From Paramacrobiotus metropolitanus (lineage: Eukaryota > Tardigrada > Eutardigrada > Parachela > Macrobiotidae), in the NCBI RefSeq assembly GCF_019649055.1, contig NW_026570253.1, positions 372,001 to 436,000 on the forward strand: 64,000 nucleotides of DNA. Reading direction: 5' to 3'. Numbering within the stretch: position 1 is the first letter of the stretch; the number at the start of each line of letters is the position of its first letter. The notes below the pieces were generated by a model. The model was given only the letters and a program-made list of their open reading frames with translations, was not told the DNA's origin and searched no databases. Shown piece after piece: positions 21,075-34,100 of the stretch. A program made the translations under genes and the position numbers.

Positions 21075-24000
21075 CTACGCGTAATACTCTTTGCCGGAGT
21101 TGGTCGGAGCACGCATGTATCCGCCTGGACGTTTGGCCGGCTCATCCAGGGCGTAGCTGCCCTCGTCCTTCTTCCGCATCCGATATATCAGATACATCAC
21201 CAGCAGGATGGCACACAATAATCCCACCACGGCGCCACCGATCACAGCTGCAATATTCAACACAGTATTCAGTTCTATCTTGCCACTTTCAATTCTGTCT
21301 TGCCACTCTACCTGTGTTCACACTGTACTTCAGAAAAAACTGCAGATATCGATTTATCGGGAATGCATACGAACATTTGCAATATTTCTTAATTTTTCCT
21401 TTATTATTGTGCGAAATTCGAATATTCCTTACGTACTAAGAATGCGTTGTGCAATCTGTCCTTAGTTGAGTACCTCGAAAGCGTTTCGTAATCCAAAAAC
21501 TTATGCTTCAGTTTACCGCAATTTCGAGAGTTAGGGCTAAGAACGGCAAACTTTGCCTGAATATTACGCAATATCGATCGGGATGGTTATCACTTCGTTA
21601 TGGTCTGCGGTGCATCACACAAAGAACTCTCTTACCGGCCAGCATAGCGGGTTGAGCAAGAAGATTGGTATTCTTTGTCGACACCTTGTGCTCCACTTCA
21701 CCACGGAAGGTATTCTCAATTTCATTCTTAAGGTCATCATCAATGTGCTCACGATTGTCCGCATCAGGCGTGGAGAACACCTATAACACGCATCAATAAA
21801 TCAACACCACTACCAGGACGTCCGCGACGCATATGCGCCCGTACACCGGCATAAGCAGCAGCTGTAACTCATTTGCAACGTAATCAGTAGATGGCAAAAT
21901 TCAAACGCTTTTTCACATGCTTAATAAAAGAAAAACGAAGGCGGAAAAGAGGAGTAATTCAAGTAATCACAGAAAACTGTCTACATAAAAACAACTGCTT
22001 TCGTTCTGATAAAACAACAAAAATAAGAATCAGCAACAATAACAAAAACAAAGCGTATACGAAGCCAAACGCACAATCTCATCAGACGGCTTTGCAAGCG
22101 TTGTAGCGGTGCTAGTAACCTGGTAAGAACCGGGAGGTATCGTGTTCTCCTCAATCCAATCGCGGGGTGTGGTACCTGCAAATGAACATAATAACATACT
22201 TCCGAACAAAATACTGCTTATGTTACAGCAAAAACATATTCAAGCTGACCAGTCTACACAACATACCTGAGCCTTCAGCCACAACAAACCGTCCCCCATC
22301 CATTTCGCCGCGCGGTATGTGCATGACACTGGACGTTGGCCTTGCCCCGCCCACGGCGACGGATGCTCCCATCCCGGAGCCCTCAATTTGCACATCAGTC
22401 TCCGCCACGTCCTGGTCGTCCTCCGCATCCGGATCCGCGCGCCCCATGGCCGGCATCATACCGCGGCTGCGATCGGAAACGCCCATATAGGGACCACTCC
22501 CGGACCCCTCCACTGAGTCGGACGGGTGCCCGCGCAGAGTCAGACCAGTCATCCCTGTACCCTAAAAACGCCAGCATGCATCGCACTACTCATACAAACA
22601 CCGCGGAAATTTTACTTTAAGCTTTGGTTCTCTGCAAAATCTGCATGGCTAATACTAACGCTTTCTGTAGGAACAACTTCACCACTTTTGTATTGAAATG
22701 ATTTCTGCAGTATGTCGATACAATTAAGGTGTTCTATTTCGCCAGAATAGCTGATACTAAATCAACCTAACATAATCAGCACAGAAGAAATGATCCCAAT
22801 TAAGGATATTTGGCACACAGTGCAAATGCCAGGCGATACGTGTACAAGCGTATGGCTGTGACATGAGGAGAAAATCGGTCAAATGGTGAAAATTGTTCAA
22901 GATGGTCCAGTCGGAATCAAACATCTGTCACACATATCTATCCCATTAGGCACAAGTACCGTATACTTGTACAGGCCCATAACCCCCGCCCTGCCCCGGC
23001 CATCGAGCGGACCGCATTCGACATGGCGAGTGCAACTTGAGAACTCGAGACCTACGGAAGTGCTCGCGCTCATTCGCCATCAAAATAGAAATTCCCCCTA
23101 CATACATGATGGACCAATAATTTATGTAAACCTTAGTGCAAGCCAAGTTCCCAGTGTAAACTATAATCCTATAGCGGAGCAAACAGGAAGGTGCATAAAC
23201 GCATATTTAAGGACTGATGTAATTCAATAGGAATAAACAGCATTCTCGGCGTAAAATAACGATTCCCTTGGTAAAAATACTCGTACTTCTATGCGTTGAA
23301 ATTTTCCTTATTGTACGTTTATACTAAACAGAAAACTTTTTATACGTAATTAAATAAGACCCGTACATTAAATGCGCAAGACGCTAATAATTTAACTGCC
23401 GATACTCACTTATTTTTAATTTTATGAAACGTTTACTTTCACTATTCAAAAGCTAACACTATTAAACATTTTTTGGCGCCTGTATTCTGTGACATTTGCA
23501 CACAATTAAGTCCATAACTGTCACCGCCCATCCAAAAACCTACTTCCTAAACTGCAAATTAATTTTCCCAACGCGCGTTTTTCCACCCTCAACGAGCTGC
23601 GTGAAACAAGGCCACCGCTGCCCCGTTTCCGGCACAACTCGGCTGGTGACAACTTTCCCCAGCAGAGCAGACCGCCAACAGCGTAGATATACGCGCACAC
23701 CCCAACCAAGAGCGAGTGGCGTTTACAACACTGCTGTTTGAACTGTAATGCCATCCTTAGAAAAAAAACCAGGTCAAGCTCCCACTTAAACCGTCCTAAC
23801 TGCTCCCGTTTTCCCGGCTTGTTAGCGACAAGCGTTAAACCATAATAAGCAGCGTGCGCAAACCAAAAACTAGCTAGCAGCCATGCAAAATAACAAAACC
23901 CTCGGCGTTCCATTCCCATCCATATTTGTACCGCCGTATGACGTACCTGCACGTTGTCGTTATCAATAGACACTGCGGCCTCATTAAAATCATCCCGGCG

Positions 24001-27000
24001 TGTTGTATTGACACTGCTCCGCGGCGACACTGTCGTTGTCGTCAGAATGGGTGCAATTGTGGATGTTAACATCGAGGGTGTGCTGCTGTTGGTAACGAGC
24101 TCGTTAGCGGTGGACCTCAAGGTCACGGCTGGCGTGGACGCCGCGGTTGTCTCCATGCTGATCAAGTCCTCCATGTCGGTCTCTTCCTCATCCTCCTCTT
24201 CGTAATCGTCGTCCGCCGCGGTGTCATCAAACACCGCACTGGCAGTTGTTGTAATTAGCGGCAGACGTGCAACACTTGTGGTGGTTGTTAACTAGAAGCG
24301 CAAAACAAAGCTAGCCAAACAAACAAACCAAAATCAGCCAAACAAAGCGGGTTCGATGTGTAATTAAGTCAGTTTGCAGCCAGGTGGAATTAATAAATTA
24401 GCAGTCAGCAGCACGCAAAAATATCGGTCATGCAATGAGCGTGGTTTAATCATCACAAAATGCGTACAGAATAGTCGGCATGCAAGGCCGTGTAATTGCA
24501 GGATCAAAAGCATCGAGCGCCTGCAAACTCGTATCCAACAGCACGAACCGCGCCGGATTTACCGAGAGATTGACCCGATTTCTAATCAACCGTCACGGGA
24601 AACATGTCGCAAAGGACGCTCGACAAATGATGGCATAATTGTATGACATTTTACCAACTGGATACTGATGTCACATCTCTATACTGGCGATTACCGCTTG
24701 ACATGGCCATGAAAAAACTATTCCAAACAACTCTGAATGAGAACAGATTACAGCGCGAATTAGATTTCCACCGCTTTCTGACAAAGGTCATGATTATCAC
24801 AACAACCCCAACCACTCCTATCGATTAATTATTTTTAACACATCATTTTTTTTCGCTGCAGACTCCCCGTTCTCGGACAAACGTTAATATTAAAATGAGC
24901 CTAGTACACTGTCAAAGTGACGCACTCAAGTACAGGATAGCGTTAACGTTTTGTAGGCTAATACCGTTTTAACAATCGGGTGCTGTGGCCGGACTACTTC
25001 AAATTCTCTGGAATTTCAGGCGCCGCGGCTGACATCTTCCCTGATTTACGACTTTTTCTATCAGGGCTCTTTATTTATTGTCGATTTTTCTCCCAAACAA
25101 CACTGGAATACTTAAGCGGGCCATGTATTAAAATGGATAACAACTTGAAATCCTTTTGCACGTACGGCGTAACCATAATGCTGAACATTAAAACTGCAGA
25201 CGGAAGGTTAATGAAATACATCTTGAGTTCATTAAAAACACAACCGCTTATTGTGAAGAAATCTACCAATTGTTACGTACTTTTCAGTTTGCTTCGTATT
25301 AATTTGCTTCGTGTTAAGAAACGTACGGCTCTGAACCACGCATTCAGGCTGCTGCTTGCGATATCGGCATTCGACACTTTATTTACGGATCTTGGCGATT
25401 GTAAGCAAGTGAGCATCCTCTTTGAGGCCGCCAGATGCCAATGAATGAAGACAATTAAACAATTTATGCAAATCTAAATGCACCAACCAATTAGGAGTTG
25501 CAGGAATAAATTTCACTGTACTGATTATCCACATTTCGTCGATCTCGCCGGCATGAACAAGAGATTCCAACATAACCGTTTATTTCAAACGTAAAAAAAC
25601 ATCATCAAATTTCCAGGCATGTGAAATTTTCAATTATTTATCCAGGTTAACAGTTACAGATAGACTATAGTTTGAAAAACTCCACAACGCAACAAATACC
25701 AGTGTCAAATGCCAAACAGACCGCAATAAATAATTATTAGTAGCTGAAAACTTATTATTTTAGAAAAGACTAAACTGGTTCTATTTTAAATTTCGCAAGT
25801 ACTCTCTTACAGAACCCAGGTTTCTGTTAAACCAACTACAAACCCGCCGCCCAAAATATTTTTATGTTTTAACCATTATTAACTACGCGTCTGATGAAGA
25901 ATGCGATGTGCAAAAGTCTTCACTTTCAGCCGGTAAACGGTCAAACAGTTGGCCTGACCATAAACCCATCAATCTGATGAGAGAGCGAAATCAACTTGAA
26001 AAAATATGCCATGCCGGCAGCCGGAGTGAGAGGGCCAAAAAGACCTCCCGATAAACCAAAACTCACCGGACATCACACTCCACGGAATGCACATGGAGGC
26101 AACAAAGATAAAGCACGCAGTAACTCGACAATGGCTGCTGCCAGTTGGAGTTCAAGTGCATCTGTCTCACTAATATTCGCTTCATTCTTCAAGCGGAAAT
26201 ATTTCCATAACAATGGACATGGCGGAGGGGAGAAGCGAAAAAGCACGAAGAGACACTTCACTATGCAATGGGTAAACTGTGCGGCTTCGTGAAGACACCG
26301 GACACTCATCGCTCAGTCGTCAGGAATGTCTATTATCACATCTCTTCCATCGAAAACAAACGCTCTTGTATATTTGGACGCTTTTTTTGTAATAATGATG
26401 GCATGATGATGGACTGGTTCGAGCTGCAGGACTAATGGGGACTTCTCGTGCAGTTGTAGCCTACTTTCGCACTACACATCCAAACAGTTTCATTACGGGT
26501 TTAATTGACCTTTTCCGGTTACCTGCACGAGCGCACACAAAGTGTTTCCTGTTGTGTCCACACACGTAATCTCTTCCCAGAGTTAGTTTTCCTTCGCAAG
26601 TTTTCCTCTTATCGAAAAACAGGAAGCTGTATTCAGTTTAATTTCGCAAGAAAAGCGAGTCCGTAAAAACAGCACAACACACTTAAGTGCATATCCAGTC
26701 ATTTATCGTTGTTTGCATCCCTATTCCCTAGCCCCTATTCGCCTGGCTACCGTCGTAACATTTACCTAATTAAAAAGGCAGTCATTTACTAAAGCTGGAT
26801 GCATTCTGAATTTTTCATTACAAATCTCTGCACAATTTATACTTCCTTGTTTCATCCCCTAAAATATCCTGCTTTTAATGTAAGCAGTAACAGGATACAA
26901 GCAAACGTTAATTAAATCCCAGTCACACATCACCGATTACCTTCATACAGGTTCTCCAGCTTTACAAGCACAAATTTTCCAATTAGCGTACGTATTCGGT

Positions 27001-30000
27001 TACACCAGCGTTGTATAACCCATCGAGGGAAGACCACCTTTACTTTCCCACCGAAAATTGACAGTGAACCCAATTACGGGCAGACTATTCATTAACGCCG
27101 CTGCAGAGACATTCAATATTTGCGCGCTACATTTTACAAGAACCAATTACTGTATTACGCACACCGGACCGGATACAACAGCAAACATGCCATTTGAAAA
27201 TAACCAAAGTCGTCACAGTGAAAACTTGTAGTGTCTCTTTCTTCCACAAAAATACTTTAACCATTAAAAAGTTATTCTAATGCATTCGAGGAAACAAATG
27301 CATCTATATGCGCACTAACATTACCGAGTGCTTAATCGATTGCAAAATTCAAATTTATTATATCTATACCAAACATGCTTCTGACATTTAGTAATTACAG
27401 TATCACTTGCACATCTGCGTAAAGCAAAATAATAGCAGCTATTCGGCGGATATGTATTTGAAATTTGACAAATGCTGAAAATTCTAGAACCAGTGCACTC
27501 TGACGTCAATAAAGACCTTCCTTTGTGACGCTCTAATTATCTCACAGAATTTTGTACAGGATAATAACAAAGATTTTAGTTTTAAAGAACTTTCGTTTAA
27601 AAAAACATTTTTCAATAAGTATGACTTCTGAAGTACCGCACAGACATTGTAATCTTTCTATCCTAACTGTAAAAAGCGGAACGCTTGTGTTCAAAAACCG
27701 CAAAACAATGCAGAGTAAAACAAGCCAGCGAAAATTACAGTCGGGGATTGTGTTTCTCAAAATGCTTCATCTGCCGGCACACAATACCAGAGTAAAAACC
27801 GATCATGTTCACAATACTGCACCAATCTGACCGCGCCATCCACTGACTATTCATCGGTTCCGATCACGGCCAAAATGCCCTGCATCCATTGCACAGAGGC
27901 ATCGCTTTCCTTGCTGCATATAAATAGCATGCAGCCGTACATCGGCAATCTCACGGCACATTCTTCCCTTTTCTGTCGTGCTCTCGCCTTCCCTCACCCA
28001 ACTTGGGCGCACAGGCAAATCGATATTGCTTCCCCATTATTACTCCGCAGACAGAGAAACTTTGTTAGCGAGAGAGTTAAACAACTTTCGCAACACACAC
28101 ATATGCGAGTACATATATACGATGGCAACCTAACCGACAAAATTCAACAGACGAACCGGCATCACACAGCGGCCTATAATCAATTCAGCAAGACCACGGT
28201 TATAAACGGCAAAAACGCGGACTTCGATCGTCCTCGGCCGAAACTACATGGGTACACACTACATACAGATACTACTTATAGACAGCGGCACGCTTCGCGT
28301 CAGGGAAACCTTTACAATTTAAACAAACCTCATTTGGGGGCGTAATAGACAACAGCTTAACGTTGCATTAACCGTTACAGATCGGAAATGCGGCCGCATC
28401 ACTCTTTTAAGTTGTCGGAAAAAGGTAAACAATACACGACAACGCCGTGCCGATTACATGATCACTAAAATACGCCAAACGGTCAGATTTTTGACCGAAG
28501 AACGCGGGATGATAAGATAACACCAATCAGCTAACATCAAATAATCGAAACAACAAAGCGCACTACTCGTAGAGTTTACACTTTACAGTTATACGATCCA
28601 GAGAATCGCTTATGAATAATTCATGAAATATTTCTCGGTTTGATAAATATCGTGATTAACGAAGCTGTACAGCGCCAATAACTGGCGTTAGTCGTTACAC
28701 ACCTCAAAGTTATATATACAATGACGCACCCATAATTAAGGCATAAATACATAAAAATAGAAAGTCGTTGAGCACTCGCGCGAATAAATAAAAATAGCTG
28801 CACAAGTCAAACTGACCACGAAATACGAACTCTGCTAGAGAGATATTTCGAAAGTGTCATAAATTGTGAAAGTTCAGCTTGCTTGTCTCATCATCGGAAA
28901 AACCGGATACCGGTATCTAAAACGAAGTCTTGTAGAGACGTGGTTATTGTTATTTCAACTTAACCGAAATCCAGTCCAGTGGTAAATCTTACAAAAGCCG
29001 ATAGCCGCGTAAATACCGCATAATCAAAATTACAGCTGCAATTCGGAGCTAAGATTAAGCGCATTAAACGCATAAAACAACATCTATGTAATACAAAAAC
29101 GTTTAGTACTTTATCATATGCAGAATTTAGAAATTCGGAAAGACAGCAAACACGACGACTGGAACAGAAGCAAACCATACGCAGTTGTTGTTACATAATT
29201 TATATCATAAATATTTTGGTAGTATAGCTATGTGCGCTTTTTTGGTTTCATAGCGCGAGTTGCAATGTAACTGCCTAATTAAGCACTGCCACAATAAAAT
29301 CTGCCGAAAAGGTCGAGCAATAAAAATTAAAAACCAATCAAAAATGACACCATTTTAATTAAAATCCAAACCCCCTCTCCAAGTCATCATGTCTTACGCC
29401 CGCAGCACAGAGGACATATCTATAAACCGGAGGTTTATTTTTCTGCTCGTTATCGACCGTTGTCCCTCTCAATCAAGGAGCTCACGCATCTCCTTCACAA
29501 ACTGGCATATTTAGGCAGCAACTAGCTGCAGAGAGGCCAGTCAACCACTACTACTGCCAGTCTAGTAAAACAGCAGCAGCACGCTGCAGTGGCATGGCTG
29601 CCGAGAGTGAAATCTCTCGGTCCATAATATTCGATCAGCATCTAGCGGTAATTCGCATGAGCCCAAATCCCTCTTCAACCCGCCGATTCAAGGCAAGTGA
29701 CCGACTTACAACGCTACACAAGCCTAAAAGTAAGTAGTGACACTGGCCACGCAAATAACACCATCCGATCGAAATGTACCAGTTCACGATGAAAACGTAT
29801 CAAAGGTTTGAAGAAATATAAATATATATACAATGAAAGAAACAAAGAACGGTATAATTATTAGGGCTAAAATATATAGCAACAAACCTTGGCAGGCTCC
29901 CGCCCTCGTCTGGCCACCCCGCTCCCACTGGACGCCCTTAGTCCGCCACATTGAGACAATAATATTCCACACAGCACCGCTATCGTGCCCGTGGACAGCA

Positions 30001-30016
30001 CCACGCTGTTCAACAT
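21075..30016 (-). CDS. Sdc: Syndecan (transmembrane heparan sulfate proteoglycan)
   Basis: Single-pass cell-surface proteoglycan acting as co-receptor for growth factors and matrix ligands. Coding exons, 5' to 3': 30016-29888, 24291-23947, 22561-22267, 22175-22120, 21780-21636, 21247-21075 (1143 nt, 380 aa), phases consistent. Exon 1 gives a signal peptide (hydrophobic core TIAVLCGILLSQC). The ectodomain is Thr/Ser-rich with an acidic tyrosine stretch (DDDYEEEDEEE). It has Ser-Gly glycosaminoglycan sites in acidic or SG-rich contexts: SSGSG, SVEGSGSG, IEGSGMG, AEGSG. One TM helix (GGAVVGLLCAILLVMYLIY) is followed by the C1 signature RMRKKDEGSYALDEP and the C-terminal PDZ ligand EYYA, where EFYA is usual. 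Linking exon 1 across 5.6 kb is inferred from phase and the signal peptide; extra exons in that intron cannot be excluded. Confidence 0.93.
24292..29887 (-). other. 5.6-kb first intron of syndecan
   Basis: No coding exon, known RNA or clear transposon was found in this stretch. The open frames present lack family resemblance, ATG starts or splice-consistent partners. Its length is far above that of other introns in the window (mostly 58-600 nt), a pattern often linked to regulatory elements. That is inference. Confidence 0.5.
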
Positions 30017-31100
30017 TTCCCGCGCCGATTCTTCCTTCTTCCTGCGCGGCCAGACAAAAATATCTACCTGGTCATTTCCTTTGTAAATCCTTACATGGGC
30101 AGGGATTTTTGGGCCGGGATAGCACACACACTGGTGATATAATCACACCACCAGCGAAACAAAGGAGATCCCAGCAGAGTATCACTGTGATTAATATTGC
30201 TGTGCAAAGCGTAGCCAAACCTTCTCGATATGGGACGATTAATCATTCATGTCCTGCATTCAGAGCCCTGTGCTCATGCTCAAATCTTTACTATCCCCGT
30301 GCATTCATCGACTTTTCCCTCGATTCGACTAAATATGAAACGGAACGGACAGACCTGCCGAGTAGTAGTAGTCGTAGCTGCAAGTTGTTTGGTAGACGAC
30401 GGCTCAAATCTCTTTGCCAACTTGCCAATGCGGCAAGCTGGATTCTGGCAAGCAGTGCAATCGGCGAGTTTACTATATGAATCACGCTCTTTGGGGCACC
30501 GCCTCATAAGTAGTGCAAACGAATTACAAAATCTCCTTTTCCCGATGTCAGCTTCTATTGGCTAACCGAATGATAGCCCACCCAATAGCGGCACTGAACC
30601 GCCTTCGATTCCATAGCGCACGAATGACATTGAAAGCCGTATGAGCCGCACAAAAACACAGAAAACTGTCCACACTCCACAAGTGCACATACTGTATGTT
30701 TTGTAAACAAAAACTTGGGAATATGACAGCTTTGGCGTGAATATCGGCCGTTATGTGTTTTTTATCTTGACAAGTGCTGATGACAATCTTAGCATTTTAG
30801 TATCGACATAAGCTATAAAGTACTGTACTTGAAATTAAATCAGTTACTTATCGCTTATCCATCTCTCCATAATTTGACGCGTACGTAAAGTTACTTGAGT
30901 AGAAAAAGAAACATGGAGACCGTGCACAAAATTACGTTGGTGATTCCCCTTTGCTATGGGCCACCCCGACCAACAACACAGTTGTAAACACAGACGATCC
31001 ATACGGATGCTGCTCGGCTGTGGCATGCTGTTTGCCGTTTATAGAGAGCCCGGAGCATGATAACGAACAGAAGTGGACGGATCTGACGGCAAGGACTGAC
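30017..31100. promoter_or_regulatory. Bidirectional intergenic region syndecan / OGA
   Basis: About 1.08 kb between the syndecan signal-peptide exon (minus) and the O-GlcNAcase start (plus). It must hold both promoters and 5' UTRs. No distinctive core promoter element was recognised. Confidence 0.4.
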
Positions 31101-34100
31101 ATGGATGGGCAGGAGGGGAATTTCATTCGAGGCATTGTCGAGGCAAGCAAGCATGAAATCTCGTTAAGCTTGTTTTGCACCTTCATCAGTTGCGTAAGTG
31201 GTTACGTTTTTCTCGTAGGGTTTTTATGGGCGCCCATGGACTGCTGAGCAGAGGAAGGAGCTGTTCCGGAAAATGCCCGAGTTTGGTTTGACATCATATA
31301 TGTAAGTGTGTATTCAACTGATAATTTCCTCTTTAACATATTAATATAAAAACATTGCGTCTAAATTATTTAAAATGCACCACAAAAATTACTCGTGCAC
31401 GAAGCAAAAGCAAAGTAATAAAAATTATAAAATCGTTACAAATAAATACAGTAATTGATTCGAATAAACAGACTATAAACTCGTAAAAATGTAATCATTA
31501 GCCGAAAGAATAGCATGGGATGGTGGTTTTGGAAAGAACTGTTGAAAATTTAACTTTCCGGTCGACTCCCGAAATGGACTAAGGAAACACATTTGAGTAT
31601 GTTATAAATTTGTAATCTGTGTATAATCGATAGAATTTCTCCGCTGCCGTGCATCGTATAATTGCTTCGCATTCGCATTAGGTACGCTCCAAAAGACGAC
31701 TACAAGCACCGCACCAACTGGCGCGAAGCCTACTCGTCCGACGAATGCGCCGAGCTGCAGGCCCTCATCCAGGCCGCTGCTCAGCAGCACATCGCTTTCT
31801 TCTACACCCTGTCGCCCGGCGTGGACATGCTGTACTCCAGTCAGCGTGATCGCCAGGCGTTGCGCAATAAATTTGCCCAGGTAGCCGCCCTGGGCTGTCG
31901 CTGCTTCGCGCTGCTCTTCGACGACATTGAGCCGCAGTTGCAGCCGGCGGACCGACTGGTCTTTGCCTCCTTCGCCGCGGCCCACGTGGCCGTGGCTAAC
32001 GAGCTATTCGATGCGCTGGGCCGACCGGTGTTCGCCTTCTGCCCCACGGAGTACTGTGCCGCGCGGGCCGTCCCCAGTGTTACGACATCCGAGTATTTGC
32101 ATTGTGTCGGGCAAAATTTACAACCGGAAATCGATATCATGTGGACAGGTGTGTATACGCTGTGTTACTGTATGTGTGCGGGGCTTGATCGGGTGGTGTT
32201 TACTTGCGGATCTGTCATGCGGAACATGTTGACACTTTTTTCCTGCCCCTTTGTACGCACTGCGCTCTATTTTTACCAGTTTTATACCCTTTACAAATGA
32301 AACTAACAGAATATTGTCGCGAAAATCATTACGAAAATCATTGCTTCTTTTAATGGAGTCTTTTGATCGTGATTTAGTGTATGCCATGCTCCGCGTTTTG
32401 ATATCGCTTACATTTTTGTTTGGTCTTGAAAGTGCACTGGCACAGTGTCTGGCGGAAAAAGATTTGCAACATGATTTCCCTAAAACAAATTCCGCTACAA
32501 TGAATGAAAACTGAGTAATACATAAACTGGTTTATTCGGTCTTTTTTTCATAATGTATTGTCGAAATTATTTAAAAGACTTCGTTTTTGATAATACAGTA
32601 GAAATTTAGAGGACCAAATGACCATTCAATAGCATTACGATCGTTAAAATTTGGACAGTATCCATGTGTCTGATTAAGACCGATATGTTTAGGTCCGCAA
32701 GTGATTAGCAAGACGATTACGGTGGAGTCGTTGCAGGAGCTGGCCAGTGTCATCCGACGGAAACCGGTCATCTGGGACAATTTGCACGCTAATGACTACG
32801 GACAACGGCGTCTCTTCCTGGGCCCGTACTCGCGCGATCCTGCCATCGTCCCGTGCATCCGCGGCGTCTTTACCAATCCCAACTGCCAACTGGAAGTCAA
32901 TTTCAATGCCTTCTACACTCTGGGCCTGTGGATTAAATGCGGTTTAACCGCAATCTCCGGGGAAATCGACGACGACAACAACGACAGTGGCACGACGTAT
33001 GAGCCGCGGGCCGCATTGATGCTGGCCAGCAACGCTTGGCTGAAAGAGTTCCAACAGTGCCAGCGTGTCCCTAACGATTATTCGCTGGCTGCACAGGCCA
33101 AATTGAACGATATTGGCCTCGTTAACACGGCAGCGTCCGAAACGAAGAGGTCGGTATGTTGACTGAACAGATTAAAAGTTGAAGGGATTTCTGTGCCGGC
33201 ATGTGAATATATACGTGTAACGTGTGTACGTGTTGTAGTAATTTGATCGATGTGGAACCCATGGATTTGCAGGGGAAGATGGATGTAGTGGAGAGGAGAG
33301 CAGCAGAGGATGATGATGATTTAATGCGCTCGGCCGGCAGCGATGAGATGTCCAACGGGAAGGACGCGGTACGTGACCTTGCACTGCTGGTTAACACTTC
33401 TCATACCAGCGTATCTTTGCGTGATAGGCTTATTTTTTTATTGGGTGCAAAAAATTGGCTTCCGGCGTGGAGAGGCTGATTTGTCGGAAGATTTATGTGA
33501 ACGGTATTCTGATGCTGTGCGATGTCGTGAATTACAAGTTATTTAAACTTAGGAATGGACAAATCGTTTGCTATAAGAAGATAATTTATTAGAAATAGAT
33601 ACATAAAACTAAAGAAGTTGGTTTTAAAATTAATTTTAAATTGGAAATTGTCATCTATTGCGGTGATCAAAGTGAAATTAACATTATCAAAAGTTCTTAG
33701 ACAATTCCCTACTGTACAAATGTATTGATTACTTAAGTTTTGTTTCAGTTTATTGTGGATGTTTATCTTTTCTTTATGTTTTATCTTGTTGTTTATAAAC
33801 TCTGGAAGGGATGTTTTTTTTGTTTAGTTTGCATTGTGCTGTTTACACATATTCAGCTTGTTTGACCATACGCTGATATCGAATTACCCTGTAAAAACAG
33901 AAACTTCGTTCTGTGCATGTCTGTTAAAAAGGCGTTCTACTTTTCGTGAATCGTCGGCCCATCACTGACAATTACATCATGTGTAATTATAGGGTAAGAA
34001 TCATTTGCCGGCCGATACGGAGAGACGGAACGATGATATTCAACACACGGGACGTGATTGGAATGCGGATGAAGAAATGGGAGACCCGGACGAGAACAGT

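Noticed and set aside
20819-21439. Plus-strand open frame of 206 codons
   Set aside because: It overlaps the last syndecan exon antisense and looks like a shadow frame of that exon and its 3' UTR.
24980-25444. Plus-strand open frame of 154 codons
   Set aside because: Intronic to syndecan on the opposite strand, no similarity to any family I know, and ordinary chance length for this composition.
27875-28345. Plus-strand open frame of 156 codons
   Set aside because: Lies inside the syndecan first intron on the opposite strand, with no recognisable domain or splice partners.
29833-30480. Long plus-strand open frame (215 codons)
   Set aside because: It is antisense to the syndecan signal-peptide exon and its promoter, has no family resemblance and poor protein-like composition.
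31191-31218. GT-AG intron of about 26 nt in OGA
   Set aside because: Too short for a spliceosomal intron here and it would insert residues into the invariant catalytic motif; the GC-AG alternative fits.
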